Shown: one piece after another, positions 24,159-35,097 of the stretch | How positions within the stretch are numbered: position 1 is the first letter of the stretch | Layout of the letters: each line of letters starts with the position of its first letter | Made by a program: the position numbers and the translations under genes | Source: Trinickia dinghuensis | Lineage (GTDB): Bacteria; Pseudomonadota; Gammaproteobacteria; Burkholderiales; Burkholderiaceae | NCBI RefSeq assembly: GCF_003367175.1 | Contig: NZ_QRGA01000021.1 | Location: 1-64,000, forward strand | Length of the DNA stretch: 64,000 bases | Direction of reading: 5' to 3' | Notes under the pieces: generated by a model | Databases searched by the model: none | Told to the model about the DNA's origin: nothing | What the model saw: only the letters and a program-made list of their open reading frames with translations

Positions 24159-26474
24159 ATGACGCAACCCGCCACCGTAGGTCGTACCGTCGGCAAGATC
24201 CTTGCATGGATCGTCGTCGTTCTGCTGGTGCTTTGCGCCGCACTCGCCATCTTCGTGGTGACGTTCGATTGGAATCGAGCGAGGCCCTGGGTCGACGACA
24301 AGGTATCGCAAGCCATCGGACGGCCGTTCGCGATCAACGGGGACTTGCGTGTCGGCTGGCAGCATCCGGCGGGCGAGCAGGGCTGGCGCGCGTGGGTGCC
24401 GTGGCCGCGCTTCTCCGCTTACGACATCACGATCGGCAATCCGCCCTGGACCCACTCGATGACGTTCGCCAGGCTCGACGAGATCAGCTTCGACGTCGAA
24501 GTGCTGCCGTTGCTCGCGCATGTCATCGCGATTCCGTCGATCGATCTCGTCAACCCGTCGATCGACCTCGAACGGCTCAAGGACGGGCGCGCGAACTGGA
24601 CCTTCAATCTGCCGAAATCGAACGGCCCGTCTCGCTGGACGTTGCGCTTGGCGGATCTCAGCCTCGCGAAAGCCCATATCGCGTTGTCCGATGAGATCGA
24701 GCAAGCCGATTTCCACATCGACGTCGATACGCTCGGCCAGCCGTTGCCGATCGGCGAAGTCATGAAGCAGCAGGAGACCGCATCGCGCGGCTCGGCTGAG
24801 CACGTGATCGGCAAGCGCGGGGAGCAACGGCTCGAAGCGCAGGTGAAAACGGCATCGGGCGCGCAAGCGGCTTCGGCGGAAATCGCGGCCTCGAGCCCGG
24901 CGCCGTCGTCTGGGGCGTCCGCTGCGTCTGCTTCATCCGCCGCATCGGCGTCGTCGCAGGCGCAGGGCTCATCGGCCGCATCACCGGGGGCGTCCGCGTC
25001 CGCGGCGTCGAGCGCCAGCGCGGGAGGCCGTTCGTCGCTCGTCTATTCGCTCGCCTGGCAAGCGAAAGGCCGCTATCGCAAGGCCGATATCTCGGGCACC
25101 GGGAAGCTAGGGGGGATCTTGGCGCTGCGCGATGCAAGCCGTCCGTTTCCGATGCAGGCCGACGTGAAGATCGGCGACACGCGTATTGCGCTCGTCGGCA
25201 CGCTGACCGACCCCATGCATTTGTCCTCGCTCGATTTGCGGCTTTGGCTGCAAGGCGAGGATCTCTCGCACTTGTATTCGATTCTCGGCGTGACGCTGCC
25301 GCAAACACCGCCTTACGCGACCGACGGACACCTCATCGGACACTTGCAGACCGGAGCAAGCGTCTTCACTTACAAGGACTTTACCGGCCGAGTCGGCGGC
25401 AGCGATCTGGAAGGGACGTTGACCTACCAAACGCGCCAGCCGCGGCCGTCGCTGACCGGGCATGTCTCGTCGAACCTGCTGCAGTTTTCCGACCTCGCGC
25501 CGGTCATCGGTGCCGACTCGAACGCAAACAAGGCCAAGCGAGGCGAGACCGTGAAGCAGCCGGCCGACCGCGCGTTGCCCGTGGAGCCGTTTCACACCGA
25601 CCGCTGGAAGGCCATGGATGCCGACGTCACGTTCAAAGGCCGGCGCATCGTCAAGAATCCGGCGCTGCCGATCACGGACGTCGATACGCACGTGATCTTG
25701 AAAGACGGTGTGCTCTCGTTCGATCCTTTGAACTTCGGCGTGGCCGGCGGGACGCTGTCGTCGAATTTCTACCTCGACGGTTCGAAAGCGCCGCTGCAGG
25801 CGCGCATGAAGCTGGCGGCGCGTCACTTGAAGCTCAAGCAGCTGTTCCCTACGCAAAAGACGATGCAGTCGGCGCTGGGCGAGGTGAACGGCGACGCGAG
25901 CCTGTCGGCGACGGGCAACTCGCCGGCCGCGCTGGCGGGTACGCTCAACGGCGAGGCCAAGGTGCTGATCACGCAAGGCAAGGTGAGCCTGTTCATCATG
26001 GAGGCGGCGGGGCTGAACGTCGCGAACGTCGTCTACGAAAAGCTGTTCGGCACGCGCGACATCGACATCAACTGCATGGCGGCCGATTTCGCCGCGACCG
26101 ACGGCGTGCTCGATACGCGTACGTTCGCGCTCGATACGACCGACGCGCTCATCGGCATGGACGGCAAGATCAATCTACGCGACGAGACGATGGATTTGAC
26201 GATCCATCCGCACACCAAAGGGTTCCGCATCTTCACGCTGCGCTCGCCGTTGTATGTCAAGGGCACCTTCAAGCATCCCGATGTCGGCGTGAGCAAGACA
26301 GCCATCGCGCTGCGCGCCGGCGCCGCCATCGGCCTCGGACTGATCAACCCATTCGCTGCGCTGATTCCGCTGATCGCGCCGAGCAACGAGAAAGTGACGC
26401 CGTGCAGTTCGCTGATCGGCCAGATGCGCACGGCGCCGCATGCACCGCCGCCCGCGGCCCATCCGGCGCATTGA
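24159..26474 (+). CDS. AsmA family protein
   Basis: A 771-aa protein anchored by an N-terminal membrane helix (ILAWIVVVLLVLCAALAIFV, about residues 14-33), followed by the AsmA N-terminal pattern WNRARPWVDDKVSQAIGRPF. The C-terminal AsmA domain (for example GNSPAALAGTLNGEAKVLIT) ends with FGTRDIDINCMAADFAATDG. AsmA-like proteins are envelope proteins with a bridge-like groove implicated in lipid transport and outer-membrane homeostasis. At about residues 230-290 there is an unusual Ser/Ala-rich low-complexity insert. ATG 24,159 fits the membrane anchor, and an upstream frame to 23,970 does not look coding. Confidence 0.88.
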   Translation: MTQPATVGRTVGKILAWIVVVLLVLCAALAIFVVTFDWNRARPWVDDKVSQAIGRPFAINGDLRVGWQHPAGEQGWRAWVPWPRFSAYDITIGNPPWTHSMTFARLDEISFDVEVLPLLAHVIAIPSIDLVNPSIDLERLKDGRANWTFNLPKSNGPSRWTLRLADLSLAKAHIALSDEIEQADFHIDVDTLGQPLPIGEVMKQQETASRGSAEHVIGKRGEQRLEAQVKTASGAQAASAEIAASSPAPSSGASAASASSAASASSQAQGSSAASPGASASAASSASAGGRSSLVYSLAWQAKGRYRKADISGTGKLGGILALRDASRPFPMQADVKIGDTRIALVGTLTDPMHLSSLDLRLWLQGEDLSHLYSILGVTLPQTPPYATDGHLIGHLQTGASVFTYKDFTGRVGGSDLEGTLTYQTRQPRPSLTGHVSSNLLQFSDLAPVIGADSNANKAKRGETVKQPADRALPVEPFHTDRWKAMDADVTFKGRRIVKNPALPITDVDTHVILKDGVLSFDPLNFGVAGGTLSSNFYLDGSKAPLQARMKLAARHLKLKQLFPTQKTMQSALGEVNGDASLSATGNSPAALAGTLNGEAKVLITQGKVSLFIMEAAGLNVANVVYEKLFGTRDIDINCMAADFAATDGVLDTRTFALDTTDALIGMDGKINLRDETMDLTIHPHTKGFRIFTLRSPLYVKGTFKHPDVGVSKTAIALRAGAAIGLGLINPFAALIPLIAPSNEKVTPCSSLIGQMRTAPHAPPPAAHPAH

Positions 26475-26599
26475 CACCATTTTGCGTGGCGGGCTTCGGA
26501 GGCGGATGTAGCGGGTTTGCAGGCCGGCCGCGGGTGAGGTTGGCGAAAGCTTGCTAAAATATCGAGTTTTTCGCCGATCACCATTCGAAGGGACGCGCC

Positions 26600-28192
26600 G
26601 TGCTGTCTACCGCCAATATCACCATGCAATTCGGGCCGAAGCCCTTGTTCGAGAACATCTCGGTCAAGTTCGGCGAGGGCAACCGCTACGGTCTCATCGG
26701 CGCGAATGGCTGCGGCAAGTCGACGTTCATGAAGATCCTCGGCAGCGATCTCGAGCAGAGCTCGGGCACCGTCATGCTCGAGCCGAACGTTCGCCTCGGC
26801 AAGCTGCGCCAGGATCAGTTCGCCTACGAAGACATGCGCGTGCTCGACGTCGTCATGATGGGCCACACGGAAATGTGGGCCGCGATGACCGAGCGCGACG
26901 CGATCTACGCGAACGCGGAAGCGACCGACGACGACTACATGCATGCCGCCGAGCTCGAGGCGAAGTTCGCCGAATACGGCGGCTATACGGCCGAGGCTCG
27001 CGCGGGCGAGCTGCTGCTCGGCATCGGCATCGCCATCGAAGACCACAACGGGCCCATGAGCAACGTCGCGCCGGGCTGGAAGCTGCGCGTGCTGCTGGCG
27101 CAGGCGCTGTTCTCGAACCCCGACGTGCTGCTGCTCGACGAGCCGACGAACAACCTCGACATCAATTCGATCCGCTGGCTGGAGAACATCCTCAACGAGT
27201 ACAACTCGACGATGATCATCATCTCCCACGACCGGCACTTCCTGAACCAGGTCTGCACGCACATGGCGGACATGGATTACGGCACGCTGAAGGTCTATCC
27301 GGGCAACTACGACGACTACATGCTGGCGTCGACGCAGGCCCGCGAGCGCCAGGCCGCGGCCAATGCGAAGGCGAAGGAGCGCATCTCCGATCTGCAGGAC
27401 TTCGTGCGCCGTTTCTCGGCGAACAAGTCGAAGGCCCGTCAGGCCACGAGCCGCCTGAAGCAGATCGACAAGATCAAGATCGAGGAATTCAAGCCGTCGT
27501 CGCGCCAGAATCCGTTCATCCGCTTCGAGTACGAAAAGAAGCTGCACAATATTGCGGTGGTGGCCGAGCGCATTACGAAGCGTTACGAGCGCACGATCTT
27601 CCAGAATTTCGATCTGAGCGTGCAGCCGGGCGAACGCATTGCGATCATCGGCGAGAACGGCGCGGGCAAGACGACGCTGCTGCGCTCGCTGCAAGGCAAC
27701 CTGACGCTCGACGGCGGCTCGATCAAGTGGGCCGAGAACGCGAACGTCGGCTACATGCCGCAGGACACGTATGAAGAATTCCCGAGCGATGTCACGCTGA
27801 CCGACTGGATCGACGACTACCGCAAGGAAGGCGATGACGATCAAATGGTGCGCGGCACGCTGGGCCGTCTGCTGTTCAACGCCGACGACATCAGGAAATC
27901 GGTGAAGGTGCTCTCCGGCGGCGAGAAGGGCCGCATGATCTGGGGCAAGCTCATGCTGGGCCGCCACAACGTGCTGCTGATGGACGAGCCGACGAACCAC
28001 ATGGACATGGAATCGATCGAGTCGCTGCAGATCGCGCTCGACAAGTACGACGGCACGCTGATTTTCGTGTCTCACGACCGCGAGTTCGTGAGCGGCTTGG
28101 CCAATCGCATCATCGAAGTGCGCACGGACGGCACGCTGTACGACTTCGGCGGGAATTACGAGGATTTCCTCGCGAGCCAGGGCGTGCAGTAA
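26600..28192 (+). CDS. ABC-F family ATPase (YbiT-like)
   Basis: A soluble protein of 530 aa with two ABC ATPase domains and no membrane part. The first Walker A is GANGCGKST, with [12 protein letters not shown] as Walker B. The second is GENGAGKTT, with LSGGEKGRM and [11 protein letters not shown]. The inter-domain linker ([20 protein letters not shown]) is the P-site tRNA interaction motif region of ABC-F proteins, which act on the ribosome during translation. The sequence is closest to the YbiT subgroup. GTG start at 26,600. It is followed by an 11-bp-stem hairpin and stands as a single gene. Confidence 0.93.
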   Translation: MLSTANITMQFGPKPLFENISVKFGEGNRYGLIGANGCGKSTFMKILGSDLEQSSGTVMLEPNVRLGKLRQDQFAYEDMRVLDVVMMGHTEMWAAMTERDAIYANAEATDDDYMHAAELEAKFAEYGGYTAEARAGELLLGIGIAIEDHNGPMSNVAPGWKLRVLLAQALFSNPDVLLLDEPTNNLDINSIRWLENILNEYNSTMIIISHDRHFLNQVCTHMADMDYGTLKVYPGNYDDYMLASTQARERQAAANAKAKERISDLQDFVRRFSANKSKARQATSRLKQIDKIKIEEFKPSSRQNPFIRFEYEKKLHNIAVVAERITKRYERTIFQNFDLSVQPGERIAIIGENGAGKTTLLRSLQGNLTLDGGSIKWAENANVGYMPQDTYEEFPSDVTLTDWIDDYRKEGDDDQMVRGTLGRLLFNADDIRKSVKVLSGGEKGRMIWGKLMLGRHNVLLMDEPTNHMDMESIESLQIALDKYDGTLIFVSHDREFVSGLANRIIEVRTDGTLYDFGGNYEDFLASQGVQ

Positions 28193-28212
28193 GGCGGCAT
28201 CGCAGTTCTTCC

Positions 28213-28256
28213 GCTAGGGCCGGTGCAAACCGATCGTCGGCTGCTCCGGCCCTAGC
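28213..28256 (+). terminator. Strong hairpin after the ABC-F gene
   Basis: GCTAGGGCCGG at 28,213-28,223 pairs perfectly with CCGGCCCTAGC at 28,246-28,256 across a 22-nt loop that can itself fold. It lies 20 bp after the stop codon. The following TTCCT is not a full T tract, so termination efficiency is uncertain. Confidence 0.65.
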
Positions 28257-28340
28257 TTCCTAGTGCGAGTTTGACGCAACGTACCTAGGGCCGCTGAGTA
28301 AAATGTGCGAGTCGAAACCCACAAGGTGAGCGCTCGCAAA

Positions 28341-29765
28341 ATGAAGATCTACGAACATCTTTACATCGGCGGAAAATGGCTCGCGCCTTCGGGCACGGGC
28401 ACCATCGACGTCATCGATTCCGGCACCGAAGCGGTGATGGGCCGGATCCCCGAAGGCACGGCGGCCGACGCCGAGGCGGCCGTCGAGGCCGCAAAGCTTG
28501 CCTTCGACAACTGGGCCGCGACGCCCGCGGCTTCTCGTGCCGACTACCTCCAAAAAATCGCGGTGGCCCTGAAGGCACGCACCGACGAGTTGGCCGCGGC
28601 GATCTGCGGCGAAGTGGGGATGCCGCTCAAGCTCGCCCGCGCGATTCAAGTCGGAAGCCCCGTCTACAACTGGAACGTCTACGCCAAGCTTGCGCGCGAA
28701 TTCGAGTTCGAGGCGCGCGTCGGCAACTCGCTCGTGGTGAGGGAGCCGGTAGGCGTCGTGGCGGCTATCACCCCCTGGAACTATCCGCTCAACCAAATCA
28801 CGCTGAAAGTCGCCGCCGCACTGGCCGCGGGCTGCACCGTCGTGCTCAAGCCTTCGGAAGTCGCGCCGCTCAATGCGTTCATCCTGGCCGAGGCGATTCA
28901 TGAAGCGGGGCTGCCGGCCGGCGTGTTCAATCTCGTCAGCGGCTATGGGCCGGTGGTCGGCGAGATTATCGCGAGCCATCCCTTCGTCGACATGGTCTCG
29001 TTCACGGGCTCCACGCGCGCTGGGAAGCGGGTTGCCGAACTTGCGGCGGCGAGCGTGAAGCGTGTGGCGCTCGAACTGGGCGGGAAATCCGCCTCGGTCG
29101 TGCTCGATGACGCCGATTTCGCGGCCGCGGTGAAAGGCACGGTTGCCGCTTGCTACCTGAATTCGGGCCAAACGTGTTCGGCGCACACCCGCCTCATCGT
29201 CCCGGAATCGCGTTACGAGGAAGTGAGCCAGCTTGCGAAGGCCGCGGCCGAAACCTACTCGGTTGGCGACCCGCGCAGCGAGGGCACGCGCCTCGGGCCG
29301 CTCGCGTCCGCCGTGCAGCTCAAGCGCGTGCGCGAGTACATCGAGCGCGGCATGGCGGAAGGCGCGGAACTCGTGACGGGGGGCGCGCAAATGCCCGAGG
29401 GGTTGGCGAAAGGGTTCTTCGTCAAGCCGACCGTCTTGGGCCGCGTGCATCCGAAAGCGACAATCGCTCAAGAGGAAATCTTCGGGCCGGTGCTGTCGAT
29501 CATCACCTACAAGGATGAAGAAGAAGCCGTGCGCATCGCCAACGATTCGCTCTACGGTTTGGGCGGTGCGGTTTGGGCGGGTACGGACGAGCGGGCGATG
29601 GGCGTTGCACGCCGCATCCGTACGGGGCAAATCGACATCAATGGTGGCGCCTGGAACGCGCAAGCGCCGTTCGGCGGGTATAAGCAATCGGGGTATGGCC
29701 GCGAAAACGGTACGTACGGGCTAGAAGAGTACCTCGAGTACAAATCGATGCAGTTACAGCCTTAG
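28341..29765 (+). CDS. NAD(P)-dependent aldehyde dehydrogenase
   Basis: A 474-aa member of the aldehyde dehydrogenase superfamily. The nucleotide-binding residues lie around [10 protein letters not shown] and VLKPSEVAP. The conserved Glu245 is in [10 protein letters not shown] and the catalytic Cys279 is in [11 protein letters not shown]. The C-terminal [10 protein letters not shown] and [19 protein letters not shown] are also present. It oxidises an aldehyde to the acid, and the specific substrate is not evident. The gene stands alone between the ABC-F gene and the LysM relic. ATG 28,341 is preceded by a weak AAGGTGAG, and an in-frame start at 28,305 is less likely. Confidence 0.92.
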   Translation: MKIYEHLYIGGKWLAPSGTGTIDVIDSGTEAVMGRIPEGTAADAEAAVEAAKLAFDNWAATPAASRADYLQKIAVALKARTDELAAAICGEVGMPLKLARAIQVGSPVYNWNVYAKLAREFEFEARVGNSLVVREPVGVVAAITPWNYPLNQITLKVAAALAAGCTVVLKPSEVAPLNAFILAEAIHEAGLPAGVFNLVSGYGPVVGEIIASHPFVDMVSFTGSTRAGKRVAELAAASVKRVALELGGKSASVVLDDADFAAAVKGTVAACYLNSGQTCSAHTRLIVPESRYEEVSQLAKAAAETYSVGDPRSEGTRLGPLASAVQLKRVREYIERGMAEGAELVTGGAQMPEGLAKGFFVKPTVLGRVHPKATIAQEEIFGPVLSIITYKDEEEAVRIANDSLYGLGGAVWAGTDERAMGVARRIRTGQIDINGGAWNAQAPFGGYKQSGYGRENGTYGLEEYLEYKSMQLQP

Positions 29766-29847
29766 AAGCGGGCGAGCTAAGAGCCGCGCTTAGGCTTGAC
29801 TCGACCCGCTCGCCAATTTCGGCAATACAGTCGGCAGATCCGTGTTG

Positions 29848-30646
29848 ATGCTCTTTCGGATACAAACACGAAGACTGTCGGCTGACCTGCCTCCTCGCCC
29901 CGTCCAACTCGAAAATCTTCGCGAAAGGGCGTCGGACTCGTCCGATTCTTCGTCGTATCTCGTCTCCCCGATTCATTGATCAGCAAGCATGTTTGTCCGA
30001 CCGAACCCTGTCGTCATCAACGGGCAAAACGCAGTCGCAGAGTGGTAGCGCTCGTCTCGAGCGACAGGCTTGGCTGCTTATCAAGGCAATGTTGTGGGTC
30101 GAGACTGGCGCGGACGATCCTGAGTGGGAGCGTAAGCCGATACAAATAGGGGTGCCAGGCGATCCGGGGTTGATGTCATTGCTTTCGGGCCGGGAGGGCG
30201 GCGACCGAATTCTGCCGCCTAGCTGGAAAGGGCTTCTGACGCCGGGCTCGGTGAGAGCCATTCCAGCCCATAACATTCGGGCGGGCATCGCCTATTTGCT
30301 CATGCGGATGGCAAAGTTCGAGCATGGAAGCGTGGTCGGTGCCGACAAGCGCATCTACGAAGTGAGTATCAATCCGGGAGACAGTTTCGACAGGGTCGCG
30401 AAGACGCAGGGAACTACCGTGGACATTTTGAAAAAGCTCAATCCGACGGCCAATACCCTCCGGCCCGGACATTCTTTGAAGTATCAAAAGGCATCGGTTC
30501 AACGTGTCATCGTGGGCTGGCGGCCCATATCCGCGACGTCGATTGCCCAGCGCTATAACGGAGGGGGCGACCCCAACTATGCCAAGAAGCTCGACCTTGC
30601 ACTCGAGTTGGTGCGCAATCGGAGGACTACACTGTGCGGGCAATGA
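29848..30646 (+). pseudogene. Decayed lysozyme-like / LysM peptidoglycan-binding protein
   Basis: An N-terminal segment from ATG 29,848 (MLFRIQTRRLSADLPPRPVQ, then LENLRERASDSS) is interrupted by TGA at 29,977-29,979. It continues in the same frame (MFVRPNPVVINGQNAVAEW) to TAG at 30,046. The coding sense then resumes in the +1 frame (ARLERQAWLLIKAMLWVETG) through to 30,646. The long 3' part has a transglycosylase-like section with Glu in WVETG and KPIQIGVPGDPGL (compare E-x-G and L/M-QI in SLT enzymes). PAHNIRAGIAYLLMRMA follows, then a LysM module (YEVSINPGDSFDRVAKTQGT). A TTG at 29,993 could start a truncated 217-aa product. The intact inhibitor gene follows with ATGA overlap. Confidence 0.6.
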
Positions 30647-31083
30647 CGCCTATCGGTTTGGGCCTGGTCATGGCCATTCTTTTGCCAAGATTGGTTCTGG
30701 CGGCTTCGACCATCCCTGCTTTGACCGAACGCGCTCTGCGCGAGGAATGCAGCACCTCCTCGCAAGCGAGAATGCTCGCTTGCATCGCGAAGAGGGCGGG
30801 AGAAAGCCAAGAATTGTTGCGAGACGCGGAAACAAATGCGGCCCGCGCCCTCGCCGGATGGGACGAGGACGACCGATACGTAAATCAAGCAAAAGCGAGA
30901 CTCGGACGTTCGAACAAGGAATTTGAGAAGTATCGCCAGGTTCAATGTGACTTCTCCTCGTCGCTCGTTGGAGGCGCCGCCGGCAACAGTCACGAAATCG
31001 ACCGTCTCGCTTGTTTGGCGGAACTCAACAACAGGCGGGCAGAGCAGTTGCGCGATGAAATCTCGGCATTGCCGACGCGGTAG
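30643..31083 (+). CDS. Exported LprI-like lysozyme inhibitor domain protein
   Basis: The ATG overlaps the preceding TGA (ATGA). The N-terminus MTPIGLGLVMAILLPRLVLA is a signal peptide, cut probably after VLAA. The mature part has the cysteine spacing of the LprI/DUF1311 domain: EECSTSSQARMLACIAKRAG early, then YRQVQCDFSSSLVGGAAGNS and DRLACLAELNNRRAEQLRDE. LprI from Mycobacterium inhibits lysozyme, so this protein is likely a periplasmic inhibitor or immunity protein against the lysozyme-like product encoded just upstream. The gene is intact at 146 aa although its partner is broken. Specificity is inferred from adjacency. Confidence 0.75.
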   Translation: MTPIGLGLVMAILLPRLVLAASTIPALTERALREECSTSSQARMLACIAKRAGESQELLRDAETNAARALAGWDEDDRYVNQAKARLGRSNKEFEKYRQVQCDFSSSLVGGAAGNSHEIDRLACLAELNNRRAEQLRDEISALPTR

Positions 31084-31211
31084 GTCTGCCGGATAGAACC
31101 TGAACCCTTGACGTCGTTTCGGCGTTGGCTCACGAGTCCGCCGCCTGCAACCCGGCGGATGAGAAGTCGAGCCAGCAGCATCCGGCGTTTTTCATTCCCA
31201 GAAATGGCCGC

Positions 31212-31415
31212 TCAAAGCTTGTCGTTCTTAAACCGCATCGCCGTGCCTTCGCGCTCGATGCGCTCCCAGACGACCCGTTTCTCGGCGTCGCTCAAGAAGA
31301 CCCAATTGGAGACTTCGGTGGCCGTACGGCCGCAGCCTTTGCAGATTTCGTCGAACAGCGTCGAGCAGACGCCGATGCAGGGGCTGTCGGGCAGCGCGTG
31401 GAGGTTGGAAGCCAT
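31212..31415 (-). CDS. DUF1289 domain-containing protein
   Basis: A 67-aa protein with the characteristic Cys pattern of DUF1289: PDSPCIGVCSTLFDEICKGC followed by GRTATEVSNWVFLSDAEKR. The four cysteines probably bind a metal ion or cluster. DUF1289 proteins are small cytosolic proteins of unknown role, conserved in proteobacteria. An in-frame ATG at 31,430 would add five residues (MRTVS). The next gene is divergent, separated by a 400-bp intergenic region that must hold the potF promoter. Confidence 0.88.
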   Translation of the reverse strand: MASNLHALPDSPCIGVCSTLFDEICKGCGRTATEVSNWVFLSDAEKRVVWERIEREGTAMRFKNDKL

Positions 31416-31816
31416 TGAAACCGTTCTCATGTGCAGGGGCTGCCCGTATGTTAGCCGAGGCCGCGCACCCTGGGCCAAAGCCCTTCGGCAAGCGGGGCCG
31501 ACGAGCGGGGCTGGGGCGGCTCGTGCTGAAGGCTATCCGAAAGGCGAAAAGAGCATTTTTTCGAGTGGACAAGGGCCCATAACCCGATAAAATTGCGCCC
31601 GATTCGGAAAGGCGCGCGCTGTCCGCCAAGTTTGCGCGGCGAGGGCAGGCGCACGGTTGTGCCGTTTGCGCGACAGCCGGTCCGAGCGGCTCGCATTTTT
31701 GTGCCGCGCGTCAATGAATGATGGTAGCTTTCGGGTTTTTCAGAGGAGCCGCGGGCGTTGCATCGCGGCATGGGCGGGGTCGAGGCCGGGCAAACCGGCC
31801 CGAATCGGAGAACGGA
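31416..31816. promoter_or_regulatory. Intergenic region upstream of potF
   Basis: About 400 bp between the divergent DUF1289 and potF genes. No gene is supported. AATCGGAGAACGG provides the potF ribosome binding site. A promoter is expected here for the polyamine operon, but no -35/-10 pair or palindrome stands out. Confidence 0.4.
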
Positions 31817-32914
31817 ATGAAAAAACAGGTGATGGGCGGGCTTGCTGCACTAGTATTGTGCGCGACGCCGTGGGTAGCGTCGGCCAAGGATACGGCACTC
31901 AACGTTTATAACTGGTCCGACTACATCGCCAAGGACACGATTCCGAACTTCGAGAAGCAATCGGGCATCAAGGTCCGTTACGACAACTACGACAGCGACG
32001 ATACGCTGCAAGCCAAGCTGTTGACGGGCAATTCGGGCTACGACATCGTCGTGCCGACGAGCAACTACGCGGGCAAGCAAATCGCCGCCGGCATCTTCTC
32101 GCCGCTCGACAAAGCGAAGATGCCGAACCTGAAGTATCTCGATCCCCAGTTGATGGGGCTCGTCGCCGGCGCCGATCCGGGCAACAAGTACGCCGTGCCT
32201 TGGGCCTACGGCACCACGGGGCTCGGCTACAACGTGACGAAGGTCCAGCAGATCCTCGGCAAGAACGTGCCGCTCGACAACTGGGACATCCTGTTCAAGC
32301 CCGAAAACATTTCGAAGCTGAAGGCCTGCGGCGTGTCGGTGCTCGACGCGCCCGATCAGTTCTTCGCCGCGGCGCTTCACTATATGGGCAAGGATCCGAT
32401 GAGCACGAACCCGGCCGACTATCAGGCCGCGCTCGCGATGATGAAGAAGATCCGGCCGTACATCACGGAGTTCAACTCATCGGGCTACATCAACGATTTG
32501 GCCGGCGGCGACATCTGCTTCGCCTATGGCTGGTCGGGTGACGTCGTGATCGCCAAGCACCGTGCGATCGAAGCGAAGAAGCCGTACAAGATCGAGTACT
32601 ACATCCCGAAGGGCGGTGCACCGATTTGGTTCGACGTGATGGCGATTCCGAAGGATGCTTCGCACAAGGACGCGGCGCTCCAGTGGATCAACTACATCGA
32701 GACGCCGCAAGTCAACGCCGCGATCACCGATGCCGTCTACTATCCGACGGCCAACGCCGAGGCGAGGAAGTACGTCGATCCCAAGATCGCCAACGATCCG
32801 GCCATCTATCCGTCGCCCGATGTCCTCAAGACGCTGTTCTTGCTGAAGCCGCTGCCGCCTGAGATTCAGCGTCTGCAAACGCGGCTGTGGACCGAATTCA
32901 AGACGGGCCGATGA
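31817..32914 (+). CDS. potF: Putrescine-binding periplasmic protein
   Basis: A 365-aa family 1 polyamine-binding protein. The signal peptide MKKQVMGGLAALVLCATPWV is cut after ASA. The mature protein shows ALNVYNWSDYIAKDTIPNFE, the classical PotD/PotF start, then NYDSDDTLQAKLLTGNSGYD and PWAYGTTGLGYNV in the ligand cleft. It captures putrescine or related diamines in the periplasm and delivers them to the PotGHI transporter encoded downstream. A 9-bp-stem hairpin follows, which probably lets potF be expressed in excess of the membrane components. Putrescine over spermidine is inferred from gene order and PotF-like sequence. Confidence 0.93.
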   Translation: MKKQVMGGLAALVLCATPWVASAKDTALNVYNWSDYIAKDTIPNFEKQSGIKVRYDNYDSDDTLQAKLLTGNSGYDIVVPTSNYAGKQIAAGIFSPLDKAKMPNLKYLDPQLMGLVAGADPGNKYAVPWAYGTTGLGYNVTKVQQILGKNVPLDNWDILFKPENISKLKACGVSVLDAPDQFFAAALHYMGKDPMSTNPADYQAALAMMKKIRPYITEFNSSGYINDLAGGDICFAYGWSGDVVIAKHRAIEAKKPYKIEYYIPKGGAPIWFDVMAIPKDASHKDAALQWINYIETPQVNAAITDAVYYPTANAEARKYVDPKIANDPAIYPSPDVLKTLFLLKPLPPEIQRLQTRLWTEFKTGR

Positions 32915-32949
32915 TTTCGTCGCGGTGCGCGGCAAGCAGGTAGTCATGA

Positions 32950-32975
32950 AGCCCCCGGTGCCATCGCCGGGGGCT
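32950..32975 (+). terminator. Intercistronic hairpin between potF and potG
   Basis: AGCCCCCGG at 32,950-32,958 pairs with CCGGGGGCT at 32,967-32,975 around an 8-nt loop, followed by TTG. It lies between the potF stop and the potG start. It probably acts as a partial terminator or as a 3' mRNA stabiliser for potF. Confidence 0.75.
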
Positions 32976-33010
32976 TTGTACGTCAAACGAGTGGAGTCAA
33001 GCAGCACATC

Positions 33011-34170
<1,160 letters not shown>

Positions 34171-34174
<4 letters not shown>

Positions 34175-35097
34175 AAACGCTGCTCGCCCTCTCCACGTGG
34201 CCGGCGCGGCGCTTTCGGCTGACCGGCGGCACTGCCGTCGTCGCCGGGCCGTTCATCTGGCTGCTGATGTTCTTCTTCGTGCCGTTCCTGCTGGTCGTCA
34301 AGATCAGCTTCGCGGAGCTGCAGCTCGGCATTCCGCCGTACACGGAGCTCGTCGCCGTCAAGGACGGTGTCGTCCAGATTTCGTTGAACATCGCGCATTA
34401 CGCGTTTCTGTTCACGGATAGCCTGTACTTCGCCACCTACGTCAACTCGGTGCTCGTTGCGGCCGTCACGACGCTGCTCTGCCTGCTGCTCGGCTATCCG
34501 ATGGCGTACTACATCGCGCGCTCGAACCCGAACTCGCGCAACCTTTTGATGATGGCCGTGATGCTGCCGTTCTGGACGTCGTTCCTGATTCGCGTCTACG
34601 CGTGGATCGGCATCCTCAAGAACAACGGCCTGCTGAACAACTTCTTGATGACGATCGGGCTCATTCACACGCCGATCGAACTCTATCGCACGAATACGGC
34701 CGTCTATATCGGCATGGTTTATTCGTACCTGCCGTTTCTCGTGATGCCGCTTTACGCGCACCTCGTGAAGATGGACATGACGCTGCTCGAGGCGGCGTAC
34801 GATCTCGGCGCCAAGCCGTGGAAGGCGTTCCTGCAGATCACGCTGCCGCTCTCGAAAAACGGCATCATCGCAGGCTGCCTGCTCGTGTTCATTCCGGCGG
34901 TGGGCGAGTACGTGATCCCCGAACTGCTTGGCGGCGCGGACACGCTGATGATCGGTCGCGTCATGTGGAACGAGTTCTTCAACAACGCCGACTGGCCGAT
35001 GGCGTCCGCGGTGACCTGTGCGATGGTCTTGCTGCTGCTCGTGCCGATGGCGATGTTCCAGCACTTCCAGGCGAAACAACTCGAAACGCGGCGATGA
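34171..35097 (+). CDS. potH: Polyamine ABC transporter permease
   Basis: A 308-aa permease with six predicted membrane helices (first about FIWLLMFFFVPFLLVVKI) and the EAA loop that docks on the ATPase (LLEAAYDLGAKPWKAFLQIT). The sequence INSVL-like region and SFLIRVYAWIGILKNNGLLN are typical of PotH/PotB. ATG overlaps the potG stop (ATGA), and its own stop overlaps the potI start in the same way, so the three genes are translation-coupled. Confidence 0.94.

Noticed and set aside
26033-28075. 680-codon minus-strand frame opposite AsmA and ABC-F genes
   Set aside because: Composition (Arg, His, Asp-rich) typical of antisense reading. No domain and no start signal.
29848-30060. Programmed frameshifting in the LysM gene
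   Set aside because: An in-frame TGA occurs well before the shift and no slippery heptamer is visible, so decay is the simpler reading.
29993-30646. Intact LysM protein starting at TTG 29,993
   Set aside because: The first 16 or so residues look out of frame and the preceding sequence carries convincing coding sense in another frame, so a decayed longer gene is preferred. The short version cannot be fully excluded.
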